64,000 bases of DNA from JACPFV01 sp038043245 (GCA_038043245.1 JBBTCH010000010.1:1-64000), one strand, 5' to 3'; shown: positions 1 through 8,546, counted from the first letter of the stretch. Program-made: numbers and translations. Notes: generated by a model from the sequence alone, not told the origin.

Positions 1-3
1 TTT

Positions 4-46
4 GGTGCCTTTTGGGACGCCAAAAGGCACCCGCCCGACAGGGCGG
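4..46. repeat. Two adjacent hairpins at the window edge
   Basis: A 12-bp perfect stem (4-15 with 20-31, loop GACG) is followed directly by a short CGCCC/GGGCG hairpin at about 32-46. There is no clear T-run. It may be part of a terminator or a palindromic repeat belonging to a gene left of the window. Confidence 0.5.
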
Positions 47-70
47 AACAGTCTTGAAATCTTTAAGCGC

Positions 71-98
71 TGGATGCCCGCCTGCGCGGGCATGACAG
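71..98. repeat. Dispersed palindromic repeat (GCCCGC/GCGGGC type)
   Basis: The segment has the form TGGATGCCCGC-x-GCGGGCATGACA. It matches the type of repeat seen as a doublet at 53410-53493, where similar arms end in GTCAT or ATGAC and CCAAT or ATTGG. It lies just downstream of the hydroxylase gene. Confidence 0.6.
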
Positions 99-100
99 CA

Positions 101-772
101 CTACACGTCCGCCCACATCCTCAACAGATTCGCGCGAATCTTCTGTAGTTGCAGCGCCTCCGCCGTGTCCTTGCCGTCCGGCGCCAGCGCACGCCGCACC
201 GAGCCCAGCTCGGCGAGCATCAGGCGCTTTTCGTGCTCGCGCACCATGCATTGGATCCAGGTCACCACCGCCAGTCGCACCCCGCGCTTGACCGGCTCGA
301 CGCGGTGAATGGTCGTTGCTGGATACAGCACCAGCGCCCCGCGCGGCAGCTTGACGCGCTGCGCGCCGAGTTCACTGCTGACGACGAGTTCGCCGCCGTC
401 ATAGCTGTCGGGCGCGGATAGGAACAGGGTCATGGCAAGGTCGGTGCGCACGGCGAAGGGTCCCTGCATCACCGGCCGGTCGATGTGGTCGCCGTAGGTC
501 ATACCGGGCTCATAGCGATTGACCAGCGGCGGCATGATGCGCAGCGGCAGTGCGAAGGTGTTGAAGCCGTCGTTGCGCAGCACGGCGGCGAGCACCAGCT
601 TGCGGATCTCCTCGATCTCCTTGCCTTCGGTCCTGGCCTGCTGGTTGTTCTTGGCGCGCGCGGCGGCGCCGCTGGCGGTACTGCGCCCATCGACGAATTC
701 GACTTTCGCCACCAGGGCGTCGAGCGCCGCCAGTTCGGTGGGCTGCAAAACATTCTGGATGGTGACGATCAT
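101..772 (-). CDS. PKHD-type Fe(II)/2-oxoglutarate hydroxylase (PiuC/YbiX family)
   Basis: This 223-residue protein matches the length and pattern of PiuC/YbiX-type dioxygenases. The iron ligands are visible as H96-x-D98 (GDHID) and H156 (TTIHRVEP), and R166 is the likely 2-oxoglutarate-binding arginine. The KNNQQ segment near residue 41 is also typical. Family members are cytoplasmic and are often found beside TonB-dependent siderophore receptors, but no receptor lies inside this window, so the substrate is unknown. The ATG at 772 gives the full-length family start. The gene is divergent from the Panacea-domain gene at 865, with about 90 bases between the starts. Confidence 0.9.
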   Translation of the reverse strand: MIVTIQNVLQPTELAALDALVAKVEFVDGRSTASGAAARAKNNQQARTEGKEIEEIRKLVLAAVLRNDGFNTFALPLRIMPPLVNRYEPGMTYGDHIDRPVMQGPFAVRTDLAMTLFLSAPDSYDGGELVVSSELGAQRVKLPRGALVLYPATTIHRVEPVKRGVRLAVVTWIQCMVREHEKRLMLAELGSVRRALAPDGKDTAEALQLQKIRANLLRMWADV

Positions 773-864
773 TGAGTCGGGTCCAAAGTCGGGCGAACCG
801 TGACACTTTAGAGAAAGCGACTTCGGCTACACAACCCGCCGCGAACTGGGTGTAGGATTAATCC

Positions 865-1512
865 ATGTTCAAGACGCCGAAACCACTGAACAAACCGACG
901 CACAATCCGGTGGCGGTGGCCAACGAGTTCGTCGCGCTGGCTGCGGCGGATCACACCATTGACGTCAATCCCGCCAAACTGCACGCGCTGGTCTACATGG
1001 CGCACGGCTGGCACCTGGGCATCAACGGCCACCCACTGCTCAACGGCCGCATCTCGGCCTGGCGCGACGGCATCTTCGTGACCGAGCTGCGCGAAGCCGG
1101 CTGCTGGGGCACCAAGCGCGTGGACGCACCGATCGCGATCGTCAGCGTGGACGACGCGCGCGGCATGATGGCTGAGCGGACGCCGCGCATGCCGCCCAAG
1201 CACGTCGATCTGAAAACCATCGTAGCGGTGTGGAAACTCTATGGCCGCCTGCCCCCGTTCGATCTGGTGCGCGTGACCAAGGAAGTCGCCTCGCCGTGGG
1301 ACCTGATCTGGAACGACGAGGAACGCCCGAACGACGAACCAAAAGTCATTCCCAATGCGACCATGAAGATCTTCTTCAAGCAATTGGCTGACAAGCGCCG
1401 CAGCAAGGTCGCTGGCATCACCGAGACGCTGCGGCTGCACCCCACCGCAGGCATCGATCAAACACAGACGATGCTAGAAACGCCCGACCCCAATCGCCTG
1501 CGTTCGATTTAG
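865..1512 (+). CDS. Panacea (SocA-like, DUF4065) domain protein
   Basis: The 215-residue product has the Panacea/DUF4065 core at about residues 35-95: KLHALVYMAHGWHLGINGHP, then the SAWRDGIFV segment corresponding to the family's EAWRyGPV motif. Panacea proteins act as antitoxins in many toxin-antitoxin pairs (SocA is the founding example) and also occur in prophages. No toxin-sized reading frame adjoins it: upstream is the divergent hydroxylase, and downstream is a repeat followed by a convergent peptidase gene. It is therefore an orphan here. Its C-terminal 100 residues are not recognised. Antitoxin, chaperone or proteolysis-adaptor roles are family inferences only. Confidence 0.8.
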   Translation: MFKTPKPLNKPTHNPVAVANEFVALAAADHTIDVNPAKLHALVYMAHGWHLGINGHPLLNGRISAWRDGIFVTELREAGCWGTKRVDAPIAIVSVDDARGMMAERTPRMPPKHVDLKTIVAVWKLYGRLPPFDLVRVTKEVASPWDLIWNDEERPNDEPKVIPNATMKIFFKQLADKRRSKVAGITETLRLHPTAGIDQTQTMLETPDPNRLRSI

Positions 1513-1529
1513 AAAATCTGATTACTGCC

Positions 1530-1621
1530 GTTCATGGTGAGCCTGTCGAACCATGAACAAGCCATCACCATTCACCCTTCGACAAGCCTGTCCTGAGTCT
1601 GCCGAAGGGCTCAGGGCGAAC
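1530..1621. repeat. Intergenic palindromic repeats between convergent genes
   Basis: A 9-bp stem (1530-1538 with 1550-1558) is followed by a second palindromic stretch at 1571-1621, with CCCTTCG/CGAAGGG and CCTGAG/CTCAGG pairings. This resembles the TTCGACAGGCTCAGG-type repeats common in proteobacteria. It fills the gap between two convergent genes and may also help end transcription. Confidence 0.55.
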
Positions 1622-1626
1622 AGCCG

Positions 1627-2538
1627 CTAAGCTTCGAGGCCGATTGCAACCCGCAGTTTTCCGTCGGCGGCGACCCAGGCGCGATACATCGCCCTTGAAT
1701 TGAACGGCAGCGCGAGGTTGCCCGCGCGATCCACCGCGATGCAGCCGCCGCGACCGCCATAGCCGCGGATCTCGTCCAGCCCTGACGCGCAGGCACTGTC
1801 CAGTTTTTCGCCTGCGGCGAGCCGTGCATGCAGCGCGAAACCGAAACCCGCGCGGATAAAACTTTCGCCGGTACCGGTGCACGACAGCGCCACGCTGCGG
1901 TCATCGGCGAAAGTGCCGGCGCCGATGATCGGCGTGTCGCCGATGCGTCCCGGATGCTTGTTGGTCAACCCGCCGGTGGACGTCGCCGCCGCCAGATGGC
2001 CCTGCGCATCCCGCGCTACCGCGCCGACAGTGCCGAAGGCCGCATCGTGATCCAGCACGATCACGCCTTTCTTGTGCGCTTCCTTCAGCTGATGGAAACG
2101 CTGCTCGGTGATGAAGTAGTCGGGCGTGACCTCCTGCAGCCCCAGCTCGCGGCCCAGTGCTTCGGCACCGGCGCCCATGAACATCACGTGTGGCGAGCGC
2201 TCCATCACCGCGCGTGCCAATCTGACTGGACTCTGGATGCGCGAGACGCCGGCGACCGCACCACAGGCGCGATTGCGACCGTCCATGATCGCGGCGTCGA
2301 GTTCCGGCTGGCCCTCGCGGTTCAGCACCGCACCGATGCCGGCGTTGAACAAGGGACATTCTTCGAGCAGCACCACCGCGTGCTCGACCACGTCGAGCGC
2401 ACTCACGCCCGCGTGCAGGCGCGACAGCGTCGCTTCGGCGATGCGCTGCAGGGCTTCGCGATGCTGCGGCTGCGGACCGAGTGCGGGGTCGAGGTCGCCG
2501 GCGCCACCGTGGATCGCAAGCCGGATTTTTTCGCTCAT
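1627..2538 (-). CDS. iaaA: Isoaspartyl peptidase / plant-type L-asparaginase (Ntn hydrolase)
   Basis: The 303-residue product starts MSEKIRLAIHGGAG, the N-terminal signature of the isoaspartyl peptidase/L-asparaginase family. The autocleavage site with its catalytic threonine is visible as FGTVGAVA around residue 184, followed by the substrate-loop motif STGGLTNKHPGRIGD. The enzyme cleaves isoaspartyl dipeptides and asparagine after self-processing into alpha and beta subunits, and would help recycle damaged peptides. The ATG at 2538 is chosen because it opens the conserved HGGAG region. The frame stays open further upstream, but only through a dispersed repeat. The gene is divergent from the symporter at 2641. 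Confidence 0.93.
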   Translation of the reverse strand: MSEKIRLAIHGGAGDLDPALGPQPQHREALQRIAEATLSRLHAGVSALDVVEHAVVLLEECPLFNAGIGAVLNREGQPELDAAIMDGRNRACGAVAGVSRIQSPVRLARAVMERSPHVMFMGAGAEALGRELGLQEVTPDYFITEQRFHQLKEAHKKGVIVLDHDAAFGTVGAVARDAQGHLAAATSTGGLTNKHPGRIGDTPIIGAGTFADDRSVALSCTGTGESFIRAGFGFALHARLAAGEKLDSACASGLDEIRGYGGRGGCIAVDRAGNLALPFNSRAMYRAWVAADGKLRVAIGLEA

Positions 2539-2552
2539 GCCGAAAGTGTACT

Positions 2553-2621
2553 TGTCATTCCGAACGCAGTGAGAAATCTGATCTCTGTAAAGCCAGATCC
2601 CTCGCTGCGCTCGGGATGACA
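2553..2621. repeat. Dispersed inverted repeat, TGTCATTCC...GGATGACA type, copy 1
   Basis: The 69-base element begins TGTCATTCCGA and ends GGATGACA, with inner arms AATCTG/AGATCC and CGCTGCGCTCG. A second copy of the same type lies at 45729-45786. This copy sits in the divergent promoter region between iaaA and the symporter gene. Confidence 0.75.
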
Positions 2622-2640
2622 GACTTATTAGAATCCCTCG

Positions 2641-4011
2641 ATGAACCTCGTCCTCGCCTGCATTCTCATCTACATCGTCTCGCAACTGGCGGTGGCGTTC
2701 TGGGTGTCGCACCGCAATCGCAACGAAGAGGACTACCTGCTCGCCGGCCGCGCGCTGGGGCCGTGGCTGGCGACGTTCTCGGTGTTCGCCACCTGGTTTG
2801 GCGCCGAGACCTGCATCGGCGCCGCCGGCGAGGCCTATCAGCACGGGCTTTCCGGCGTCATCGCCGATCCGTTCGGTTACACGCTCGGCATCGTCTTCAT
2901 GGGCCTGTTCTTCGCCGCCACCTTATGGAAACGCGGCATCGTCACGCTGGCTGATCTTTTTCAGCAACGCTACAGTCTCGGCGTCGCCCGGCTGGCGGCG
3001 GTCATCATGATTCCCGGCTCGGTGCTGTGGGCGGCGGCGCAGGTGCGCGCTTTCGGGCAGGTGTTGTCGTCGGCCAGCGAACTGGGCCTGTTCACCGCCA
3101 TCACGCTGGCCGCCGTCGTGGTCATCGCCTACACCGCCATCGGCGGCATGTGGGCCAATGCGACCACCGATCTGATCCAGGGCCTCGTGCTGATCGCCGG
3201 CGTGCTTGGCCTGTTCGCCGTGTTCGTCTCGATCGGCGGACTGACCACGCTGGCGAATCTGCCACCGGCAAAAACCGAGGTGCTGCACGAACGCACGGTC
3301 TGGGATGCGCTCGACACACTGGCGATCCCGATCTTCTCCACGATCGCCGCTCAGGAACTGGTTGCACGCGTGCTGTCGATGCGCGGCGCACAGCTGGCAC
3401 GCAACGCCACCGTCGGCGCGGGGCTGCTTTACCTGCTCATCGGCAGCGTGCCGGTGATGATCGGGCTCGGCGCAGCGTCGTTCATCGGTACCGATCGCGA
3501 CCACGAGCAGGTGCTGGCGCTGTTCGCGCAGGAGAATCTGCCGCTGCCGCTCTACATCCTGTTCCTCGGCGCGCTGGTATCGGCGATTCTTTCGACGCTT
3601 GCCGGCGCGCTGCTGGTCGCGGCGTCGCTCGCCGCACACAACCTCTACGCACCGCTGCGGCCAGGCTTGAGCGAAACGCAGAAAATATCCGCCAGCCGCT
3701 GGGCGGTGGTGCTGTTTGGCATCGTCGCCTACGGCATCGCGTTGTCGAGCGACAGCGTCTATGCGCTGGTGCAGGAAGCCGGCGGGCTGGGCTCGTCCGG
3801 GATTCTGGTGGCGATGTTGTTTGCCTTATGGGGCCAGCGCTTCGGTGGCGCATTCAGCGGCTATGCGTCACTGATTGTGGGCACCGGCACTTATGTCGTC
3901 GCCAAGCATCTGCTGGGCTATGAGCAGCCGTATCTGTTGTCACTGGCTGCATCGCTGCTAGCCTATCTGGCGTTGTCGCCCGCCTTATTCAAATCGAGAA
4001 CTGCCCCATGA
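2641..4011 (+). CDS. Sodium:solute symporter (SSS family)
   Basis: This 456-residue polytopic inner-membrane protein has the LAGRALGPW and FATWFGAET motifs and the long run of about 12-13 hydrophobic helices typical of SSS transporters such as PutP and PanF. The AYTAIGGMWA segment near residue 160 is characteristic. It should couple Na+ entry to uptake of an organic solute, but the substrate cannot be read from sequence. Its stop overlaps the start of the downstream lipase gene by four bases (ATGA at 4008-4011), so the two are probably co-translated. No strong Shine-Dalgarno site is visible before the ATG. Confidence 0.9.
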   Translation: MNLVLACILIYIVSQLAVAFWVSHRNRNEEDYLLAGRALGPWLATFSVFATWFGAETCIGAAGEAYQHGLSGVIADPFGYTLGIVFMGLFFAATLWKRGIVTLADLFQQRYSLGVARLAAVIMIPGSVLWAAAQVRAFGQVLSSASELGLFTAITLAAVVVIAYTAIGGMWANATTDLIQGLVLIAGVLGLFAVFVSIGGLTTLANLPPAKTEVLHERTVWDALDTLAIPIFSTIAAQELVARVLSMRGAQLARNATVGAGLLYLLIGSVPVMIGLGAASFIGTDRDHEQVLALFAQENLPLPLYILFLGALVSAILSTLAGALLVAASLAAHNLYAPLRPGLSETQKISASRWAVVLFGIVAYGIALSSDSVYALVQEAGGLGSSGILVAMLFALWGQRFGGAFSGYASLIVGTGTYVVAKHLLGYEQPYLLSLAASLLAYLALSPALFKSRTAP

Positions 4012-5048
4012 ATAAAGTTCTGGTTTTTGTGTCCAGCGTGGCGCTTGCCGCCTGTGACGTTTCCAGCATCGGGATCGACACCCCCGCAACTGGCATGCCG
4101 CCTGCGACCGCACCCTCTGCACCCAGCGACAGCGGCCCGGCGCTGACCGCCGACCCCGCCGCACTTGCGGCGAGCCTGGTCTGCACCGGCGACCTCGCTT
4201 CGCAACCACCGGCCCTGCTGGTGCACGGGACTGCGGTCTCCGCCGAGGCCAATTTCAGCTGGAACTACGTGCCCGCACTGAGCACGCTCGGCTATGCCGT
4301 GTGCACCGTGCAGATGCCGAACAACGGCATGAGCGACATCCAGGATTCGGCCGAATACATCGTCCATGCCCTGCGCGAGATGAACCGTGTCAGTGGCAGG
4401 AAAATCCAGGTTCTGGGCCACAGCCAGGGCGGCATGATCCCGCGCTGGGCGCTGCGTTTCTGGCCCGACACGCGCGCGCTGGTGGATGACCTCATCGGCT
4501 TCGCTTCATCGAACCATGGCACGGTGGATTCCATCGCCTTCTGTGAGGCACCTGGCGGCTGCGCCGAGTCGTTCTGGCAACAGACGCTGGGCTCCAATTT
4601 CATCACCGCCCTCAACGCCGATTTCGAGACGTTCGACGAGATTTCCTACACCAGCATCTACACCTATCTCGACGAAATCGTCGTGCCCAACCTGCCGCTG
4701 ACGGCCGACACGCAGAGCAGCGCGCTCGCCGGCGGCGCCAATGTCACCAACGTCGCCACCCAGGACGTCTGCCCGAATAATCTTGGCGAACATCTGGCGC
4801 TGGGCACTTACGACGCGGTGGCTTACGCGATCGCGCTCGATGCCTTGACCCATGCGGGCCCGGCAGACCCCGCGCGCGTGCCGCTGACCGTGTGCCTCGA
4901 ACCATTCATGCCGGGCGTGGATCCCACGACCTTCATCACCGACTACGCCGCCGCCGGCATGGTCCTTGGCCAGACCGTCGCGAACGCCGTGCGGGTGCCG
5001 GAAGAACCGCCGCTGAAATGTTACGTGGACAATTCCTGTCAGCCTTGA
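4008..5048 (+). CDS. Lipase/esterase lipoprotein, alpha/beta hydrolase (Lipase_2-like)
   Basis: The 346-residue product has a short lipoprotein signal with lipobox ALAAC (Cys16), so it is probably anchored in the outer membrane. The hydrolase core starts with the oxyanion segment LLVHGT (about residue 70) and has the nucleophile elbow GHSQGG with Ser139. Downstream, SSNHGT and a histidine in GEHLALGTYDA fit Lipase_2 or Candida-lipase-B-like secreted lipases. A proline/threonine-rich linker at residues 20-50 separates the anchor from the enzyme. Four-base overlap with the symporter suggests a shared transcript. Whether the released acid or alcohol feeds that symporter is inference only. Confidence 0.85.
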   Translation: MNKVLVFVSSVALAACDVSSIGIDTPATGMPPATAPSAPSDSGPALTADPAALAASLVCTGDLASQPPALLVHGTAVSAEANFSWNYVPALSTLGYAVCTVQMPNNGMSDIQDSAEYIVHALREMNRVSGRKIQVLGHSQGGMIPRWALRFWPDTRALVDDLIGFASSNHGTVDSIAFCEAPGGCAESFWQQTLGSNFITALNADFETFDEISYTSIYTYLDEIVVPNLPLTADTQSSALAGGANVTNVATQDVCPNNLGEHLALGTYDAVAYAIALDALTHAGPADPARVPLTVCLEPFMPGVDPTTFITDYAAAGMVLGQTVANAVRVPEEPPLKCYVDNSCQP

Positions 5049-5115
5049 ATCGGCGACAAGCCGATTTAAGGACTGATCCCGGGCGCGGCGAAGCGCGCAT
5101 CGGGACTCCACCCGC

Positions 5116-5517
5116 TTGAATCACTCATTGGAGCAAGTCGTGCGCAATCTGACCCTCATCGTTCTCGGCGTCACCTTCATCGCCAACAGCCTGCTGATGA
5201 TTTTTGCCGCTGAATCCTGGTATCAGCTGATCCCCGGCGTGGCCGAAACCGGCCCGTTCAACCTGCATTTCGTGCGCGACATCGGCTGCGCCTATCTGGT
5301 CTGTGGCGCGGCTCTGCTGTGGCTGCTTTACGACGCGCGCGCCTGGCCAGCGGTGCTGGCGGCCGGCGCGTTCCAGGGATTGCACGCACTGACGCACGTC
5401 TGGGACGCGCTCGGCGGCCGCGTCACGCCCGAACACATCGCCAGCGACTCTGTCGCGGTGATCCTGCCGGCGCTGCTGGTGCTGTGGCTCGGCGGGTCCG
5501 CCCGCAAACCGGGTTAA
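5116..5517 (+). CDS. Small integral membrane protein, function unknown
   Basis: This 133-residue protein has four predicted transmembrane helices at roughly residues 9-31, 47-70, 76-95 and 108-127. I do not recognise a named family. It follows the lipase gene by 67 bases, which include a small hairpin (AATCGGC/GCCGATT at about 5047-5066). It ends eight bases before the AhpD-like gene, whose Shine-Dalgarno-like AGGAG overlaps this stop region. The layout suggests co-transcription with the AhpD-like protein. Confidence 0.75.
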   Translation: MNHSLEQVVRNLTLIVLGVTFIANSLLMIFAAESWYQLIPGVAETGPFNLHFVRDIGCAYLVCGAALLWLLYDARAWPAVLAAGAFQGLHALTHVWDALGGRVTPEHIASDSVAVILPALLVLWLGGSARKPG

Positions 5518-5525
5518 GGAGCCTC

Positions 5526-6071
5526 ATGTTCAAACGATTGCTGCACGGCCCGCTGAATCGATTCGAGCGCGAGTTCGATTACGACATGAGTTACGGCCGC
5601 GAGATTCTCGATGCCGACCTCGGCGCTTTCCTGAAATTCGGCCTGCTCACGCCGTTTGTGGAACATCGGCGCGATGTGCCTGCGGAAGCGTATTACGCCG
5701 CGAAATTACTCGGCACCATGAGTGAAGACTGCGGGCCCTGCACACAGCTGGTGGTGAAGATGGCGGAACGCGATGGCGTCAGCGCCGAGGTGCTGCGCGC
5801 GGTGCTGGCGCGCAAACCGGACTCGCTGCCCGTGGACGCGCAACTCGGCTATCGGTTTGCCGAGGCCTCACTGGCGCACAGCGCCGCCGCCGATGAGTTG
5901 CGCGAAGCCGTGACCCATCGCTGGGGCCGGCGCGGTCTGGTGTCGCTGTCATTTGCGCTGGTGGCCGCGCGCATTTTTCCGACGCTGAAATACGCGCTCG
6001 GTCATGGCAAAACCTGCGTGCGCGTCAGCGTCGGCGGTCAAGCGCAGCCGGTGCAAAAACCGTCCGCGTAA
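5526..6071 (+). CDS. Carboxymuconolactone decarboxylase/AhpD-like protein
   Basis: The 181-residue product has the helical AhpD/CMD signature SEDCGPCTQLVVKMA, with a CxxC pair (C69, C72) that in AhpD-type proteins acts as a peroxidase-linked thiol centre. The sequence upstream of 5526 is open in frame but belongs to the preceding gene in another frame. The ATG at 5526 has AAGGAG just before it. The protein is probably cytoplasmic and may detoxify peroxides or act as a dithiol reductant. The substrate is unknown. Confidence 0.8.
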   Translation: MFKRLLHGPLNRFEREFDYDMSYGREILDADLGAFLKFGLLTPFVEHRRDVPAEAYYAAKLLGTMSEDCGPCTQLVVKMAERDGVSAEVLRAVLARKPDSLPVDAQLGYRFAEASLAHSAAADELREAVTHRWGRRGLVSLSFALVAARIFPTLKYALGHGKTCVRVSVGGQAQPVQKPSA

Positions 6072-6073
6072 CG

Positions 6074-6733
6074 CTACTTTTTGACTTCGCGGACGCCGTC
6101 GGCGCCACCCACCAGCAACACATCCGCCGGACGGCGGGCAAACAGGCCCACGCAGACCACGCCCGCAAGCTGGCCGATGTCCTGCTCCAGCTTCAGCGGG
6201 TCGGTGATGCTCAAGCCGTGCAGGTCGAGAATGACGTTGCCGTTGTCGGTGGTAAACCCCTCGCGCAGCATCGGCGTGCCGCCGGTCTTCACCAGCTCAC
6301 GCGCGACATAACCGCGCGCCATCGGGATCACTTCCACCGGCAGCGGAAACTTGCCGAGCACCTTCACGCACTTGGATTCGTCGGCGATGCAGACGAACTT
6401 GCGCGAGGCCGCCGCAACGATCTTTTCGCGCGTCAGCGCGCCGCCACCGCCCTTGATCAGGCGCAGGTGCGCATCGGCTTCGTCGGCACCGTCCACATAA
6501 ACCGACAGCGTGCCGCTGCTGTTGAGGTCCAGCACCGGGATGCCGTGCTTCTTCAAGCGTTCGCTGCTGGCATTGGACGAGGACACCGCGCCGGCGACGT
6601 CGCATTTGCTGGCGGCCAGCGCATCAATGAAGAAATTCACCGTACTGCCGGTGCCGACGCCGATGACGTCGCCGGACAGCACGTATTTGAGCGCCGCTTC
6701 GGCCGCAGCTTTCTTGGCTTGGTCTTGGGTCAC
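6074..6733 (-). CDS. rpiA: Ribose-5-phosphate isomerase A
   Basis: The 219-residue product, the same length as E. coli RpiA, interconverts ribose-5-phosphate and ribulose-5-phosphate in the pentose phosphate pathway. Conserved motifs include GVGTGSTVNFFI near the N-terminus, YVDGADEAD, and KGGGGALTREKIVA with the active-site region. The start is taken as the GTG at 6733 (MTQDQAKKAA) because upstream sequence belongs to yggS in another frame and the length then matches the family exactly. The start overlaps the yggS stop by four bases, so the two are probably translationally coupled. Confidence 0.95.
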   Translation of the reverse strand: MTQDQAKKAAAEAALKYVLSGDVIGVGTGSTVNFFIDALAASKCDVAGAVSSSNASSERLKKHGIPVLDLNSSGTLSVYVDGADEADAHLRLIKGGGGALTREKIVAAASRKFVCIADESKCVKVLGKFPLPVEVIPMARGYVARELVKTGGTPMLREGFTTDNGNVILDLHGLSITDPLKLEQDIGQLAGVVCVGLFARRPADVLLVGGADGVREVKK

Positions 6734-7407
6734 GTTCTTTTCCCGAATAGTGCGGTGCCGATACGGATATGCGTCGCGCCTTCGGCGATGGCGGCTTCGA
6801 AATCGTCCGACATGCCGGCGGAAAGTGTATCCAGTTCCAGCCCCGACCGGCGCAGCGACTCGAACAGTTCGCGCAGGTATTTGTACGGCGCGCGCGCATC
6901 GGCGCGATCCGGCTCGGGGATTGTCATCAATCCGCGCAGTCTCAGGCGCGGCAGGCCTGCGAGGGTCTCGCACAGCGCCAGCGCCTCGTCGGCACGCACC
7001 CCGGATTTGCTGGCCTCGCCGGAGACGTTCACCTGCACGCAGACGTTCAGCGGCGGCAGATGCGCGGGCCGTTGCTCGGAAAGGCGGCGCGCGATTTTCT
7101 CGCGCTCGACCCCATGTGCCCACGAAAAATGGGCGGCGATATCGGCGGTCTTGTTGGACTGGATCGGGCCGATGAAATGCCATTCCAGCGGCAAATCATG
7201 CAGCGCTTCGATTTTCGTCAGCGCCTCCTGCAGATAGTTTTCGCCGAAGGCGATCTGCCCTGCGTTGTGCGCTTCCCGCACGGCGTCGGCACCGAAGGTT
7301 TTGCTGACGGCGATCAGATGCACGGATTCCACTGGACGGCCGGCGGATTGCGCGGCTGTCGCCATGCGACGTTGCAAGATCAGCAGTCGGTCTGAAACAT
7401 CGCTCAT
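6730..7407 (-). CDS. yggS: PLP homeostasis protein, YggS/PLPBP family
   Basis: The 225-residue product is a YggS-type PLP-binding protein. The PLP lysine is K36 in LIAVSKTFGAD, and GENYLQEAL, WHFIGPIQSNK and the C-terminal GMSDDFEAAI and IRIGTALFG motifs are all present. These proteins bind and buffer pyridoxal phosphate and influence amino-acid and vitamin B6 pools. The gene is divergent from pilT, an arrangement also found in Pseudomonas, and overlaps rpiA downstream by four bases. The ATG at 7407 gives the normal family N-terminus. Confidence 0.95.
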   Translation of the reverse strand: MSDVSDRLLILQRRMATAAQSAGRPVESVHLIAVSKTFGADAVREAHNAGQIAFGENYLQEALTKIEALHDLPLEWHFIGPIQSNKTADIAAHFSWAHGVEREKIARRLSEQRPAHLPPLNVCVQVNVSGEASKSGVRADEALALCETLAGLPRLRLRGLMTIPEPDRADARAPYKYLRELFESLRRSGLELDTLSAGMSDDFEAAIAEGATHIRIGTALFGKRT

Positions 7408-7489
7408 GTGTGGGGTTGCCGAGGTCGCGGATAGCCGATAGTGTCTGAGCATAAGCGGGACGCAATACCAACAAAACTGCGGGAGCCCC

Positions 7490-8530
7490 ATGGATATTTC
7501 TCAACTACTGACCTTCAGCGTCAAACAGGGCGCTTCCGACCTGCACTTGTCCGCCGGCGTCGAGCCGATGATCCGCGTCGATGGCGATATCAAGCGCATC
7601 AACTTGCCGCCGATGGATCACAAAGCCGTTCATGACATGGTCTACGACATCATGAACGACAAGCAGCGCAAGGATTACGACGAGTTCCTCGAGTGCGATT
7701 TCTCGTTCGAGATCCCCGGCCTTGCGCGCTTCCGCGTCAACGCCTTCAACCAGTCGCGCGGCTCTGCCGCCGTATTCCGCACGATTCCGTCCAAGATCCT
7801 GTCGCTGGAAGACCTCAAGTGTCCGGCGATTTTCAAGGAGATCGCCGAGACGCCGCGCGGCATCGTGCTGGTGACCGGCCCCACCGGCTCCGGCAAATCC
7901 ACCACGCTGGCGGCCATCGTCAACCACATCAACGAAAACGAACCCGGCCACATCCTCACCATCGAGGACCCGATCGAATTCGTGCATCCGCCGAAGAAGT
8001 GCCTGATCAACCAGCGCGAGGTCAAGCGCGACACGCTGGGGTTCACCGAGGCGCTGCGTTCGGCTTTGCGCGAAGACCCTGACGTGATCCTGGTCGGCGA
8101 AATGCGCGACCTCGAGACCATCCGCCTGGCGCTGTCCGCTGCCGAGACCGGCCACTTGGTGTTCGGCACCCTGCACACCACCAGCGCGTCCAAGACCATG
8201 GATCGCATCATCGACGTGTTCCCGGCGGCGGAAAAGGAAATGGTGCGCTCGATGATCTCCGAGTCCTTGCGCTCAGTGATCTCGCAAACCCTGCTGAAGA
8301 AAAAAGGCGGCGGCCGCGCCGCCGCGCACGAGATCCTGATCGGCAACCCTGCGATCCGCAACCTGATCCGCGAGAACAAGGTGGCGCAGATGTATTCGGC
8401 GATCCAGACCGGCCAGAAGGAGGGCATGCAGACCCTCGATCAATGCCTCAAGGATCTGGTCAAGCGCGGGGTGGTGGATATCAACGAAGCGCGCGGCAAA
8501 TCCGCTGACCCGAAAAACTTCACCGCGTAA
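7490..8530 (+). CDS. pilT: Type IV pilus retraction ATPase PilT
   Basis: The 346-residue AAA-type secretion ATPase powers pilus disassembly and retraction at the inner-membrane base of type IV pili. Walker A is GPTGSGKSTT (residues 130-139), Walker B lies in DPDVILVGEMRD, and the His box reads ETGHLVFGTLHT. The C-terminal AIRNLIRENK segment corresponds to the AIRNLIRE motif needed for retraction in PilT. A GGGAG Shine-Dalgarno site precedes the ATG. It is the first of three consecutive PilT-family genes and lies divergent from yggS. Confidence 0.96.
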   Translation: MDISQLLTFSVKQGASDLHLSAGVEPMIRVDGDIKRINLPPMDHKAVHDMVYDIMNDKQRKDYDEFLECDFSFEIPGLARFRVNAFNQSRGSAAVFRTIPSKILSLEDLKCPAIFKEIAETPRGIVLVTGPTGSGKSTTLAAIVNHINENEPGHILTIEDPIEFVHPPKKCLINQREVKRDTLGFTEALRSALREDPDVILVGEMRDLETIRLALSAAETGHLVFGTLHTTSASKTMDRIIDVFPAAEKEMVRSMISESLRSVISQTLLKKKGGGRAAAHEILIGNPAIRNLIRENKVAQMYSAIQTGQKEGMQTLDQCLKDLVKRGVVDINEARGKSADPKNFTA

Positions 8531-8546
8531 TTCTAGAGAGACGCTC

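Noticed and set aside
2539..2844. An extended N-terminus for the isoaspartyl peptidase
   Set aside because: The extra 102 residues are encoded by a dispersed repeat and by the opposite symporter gene, and the family starts at the HGGAG region.
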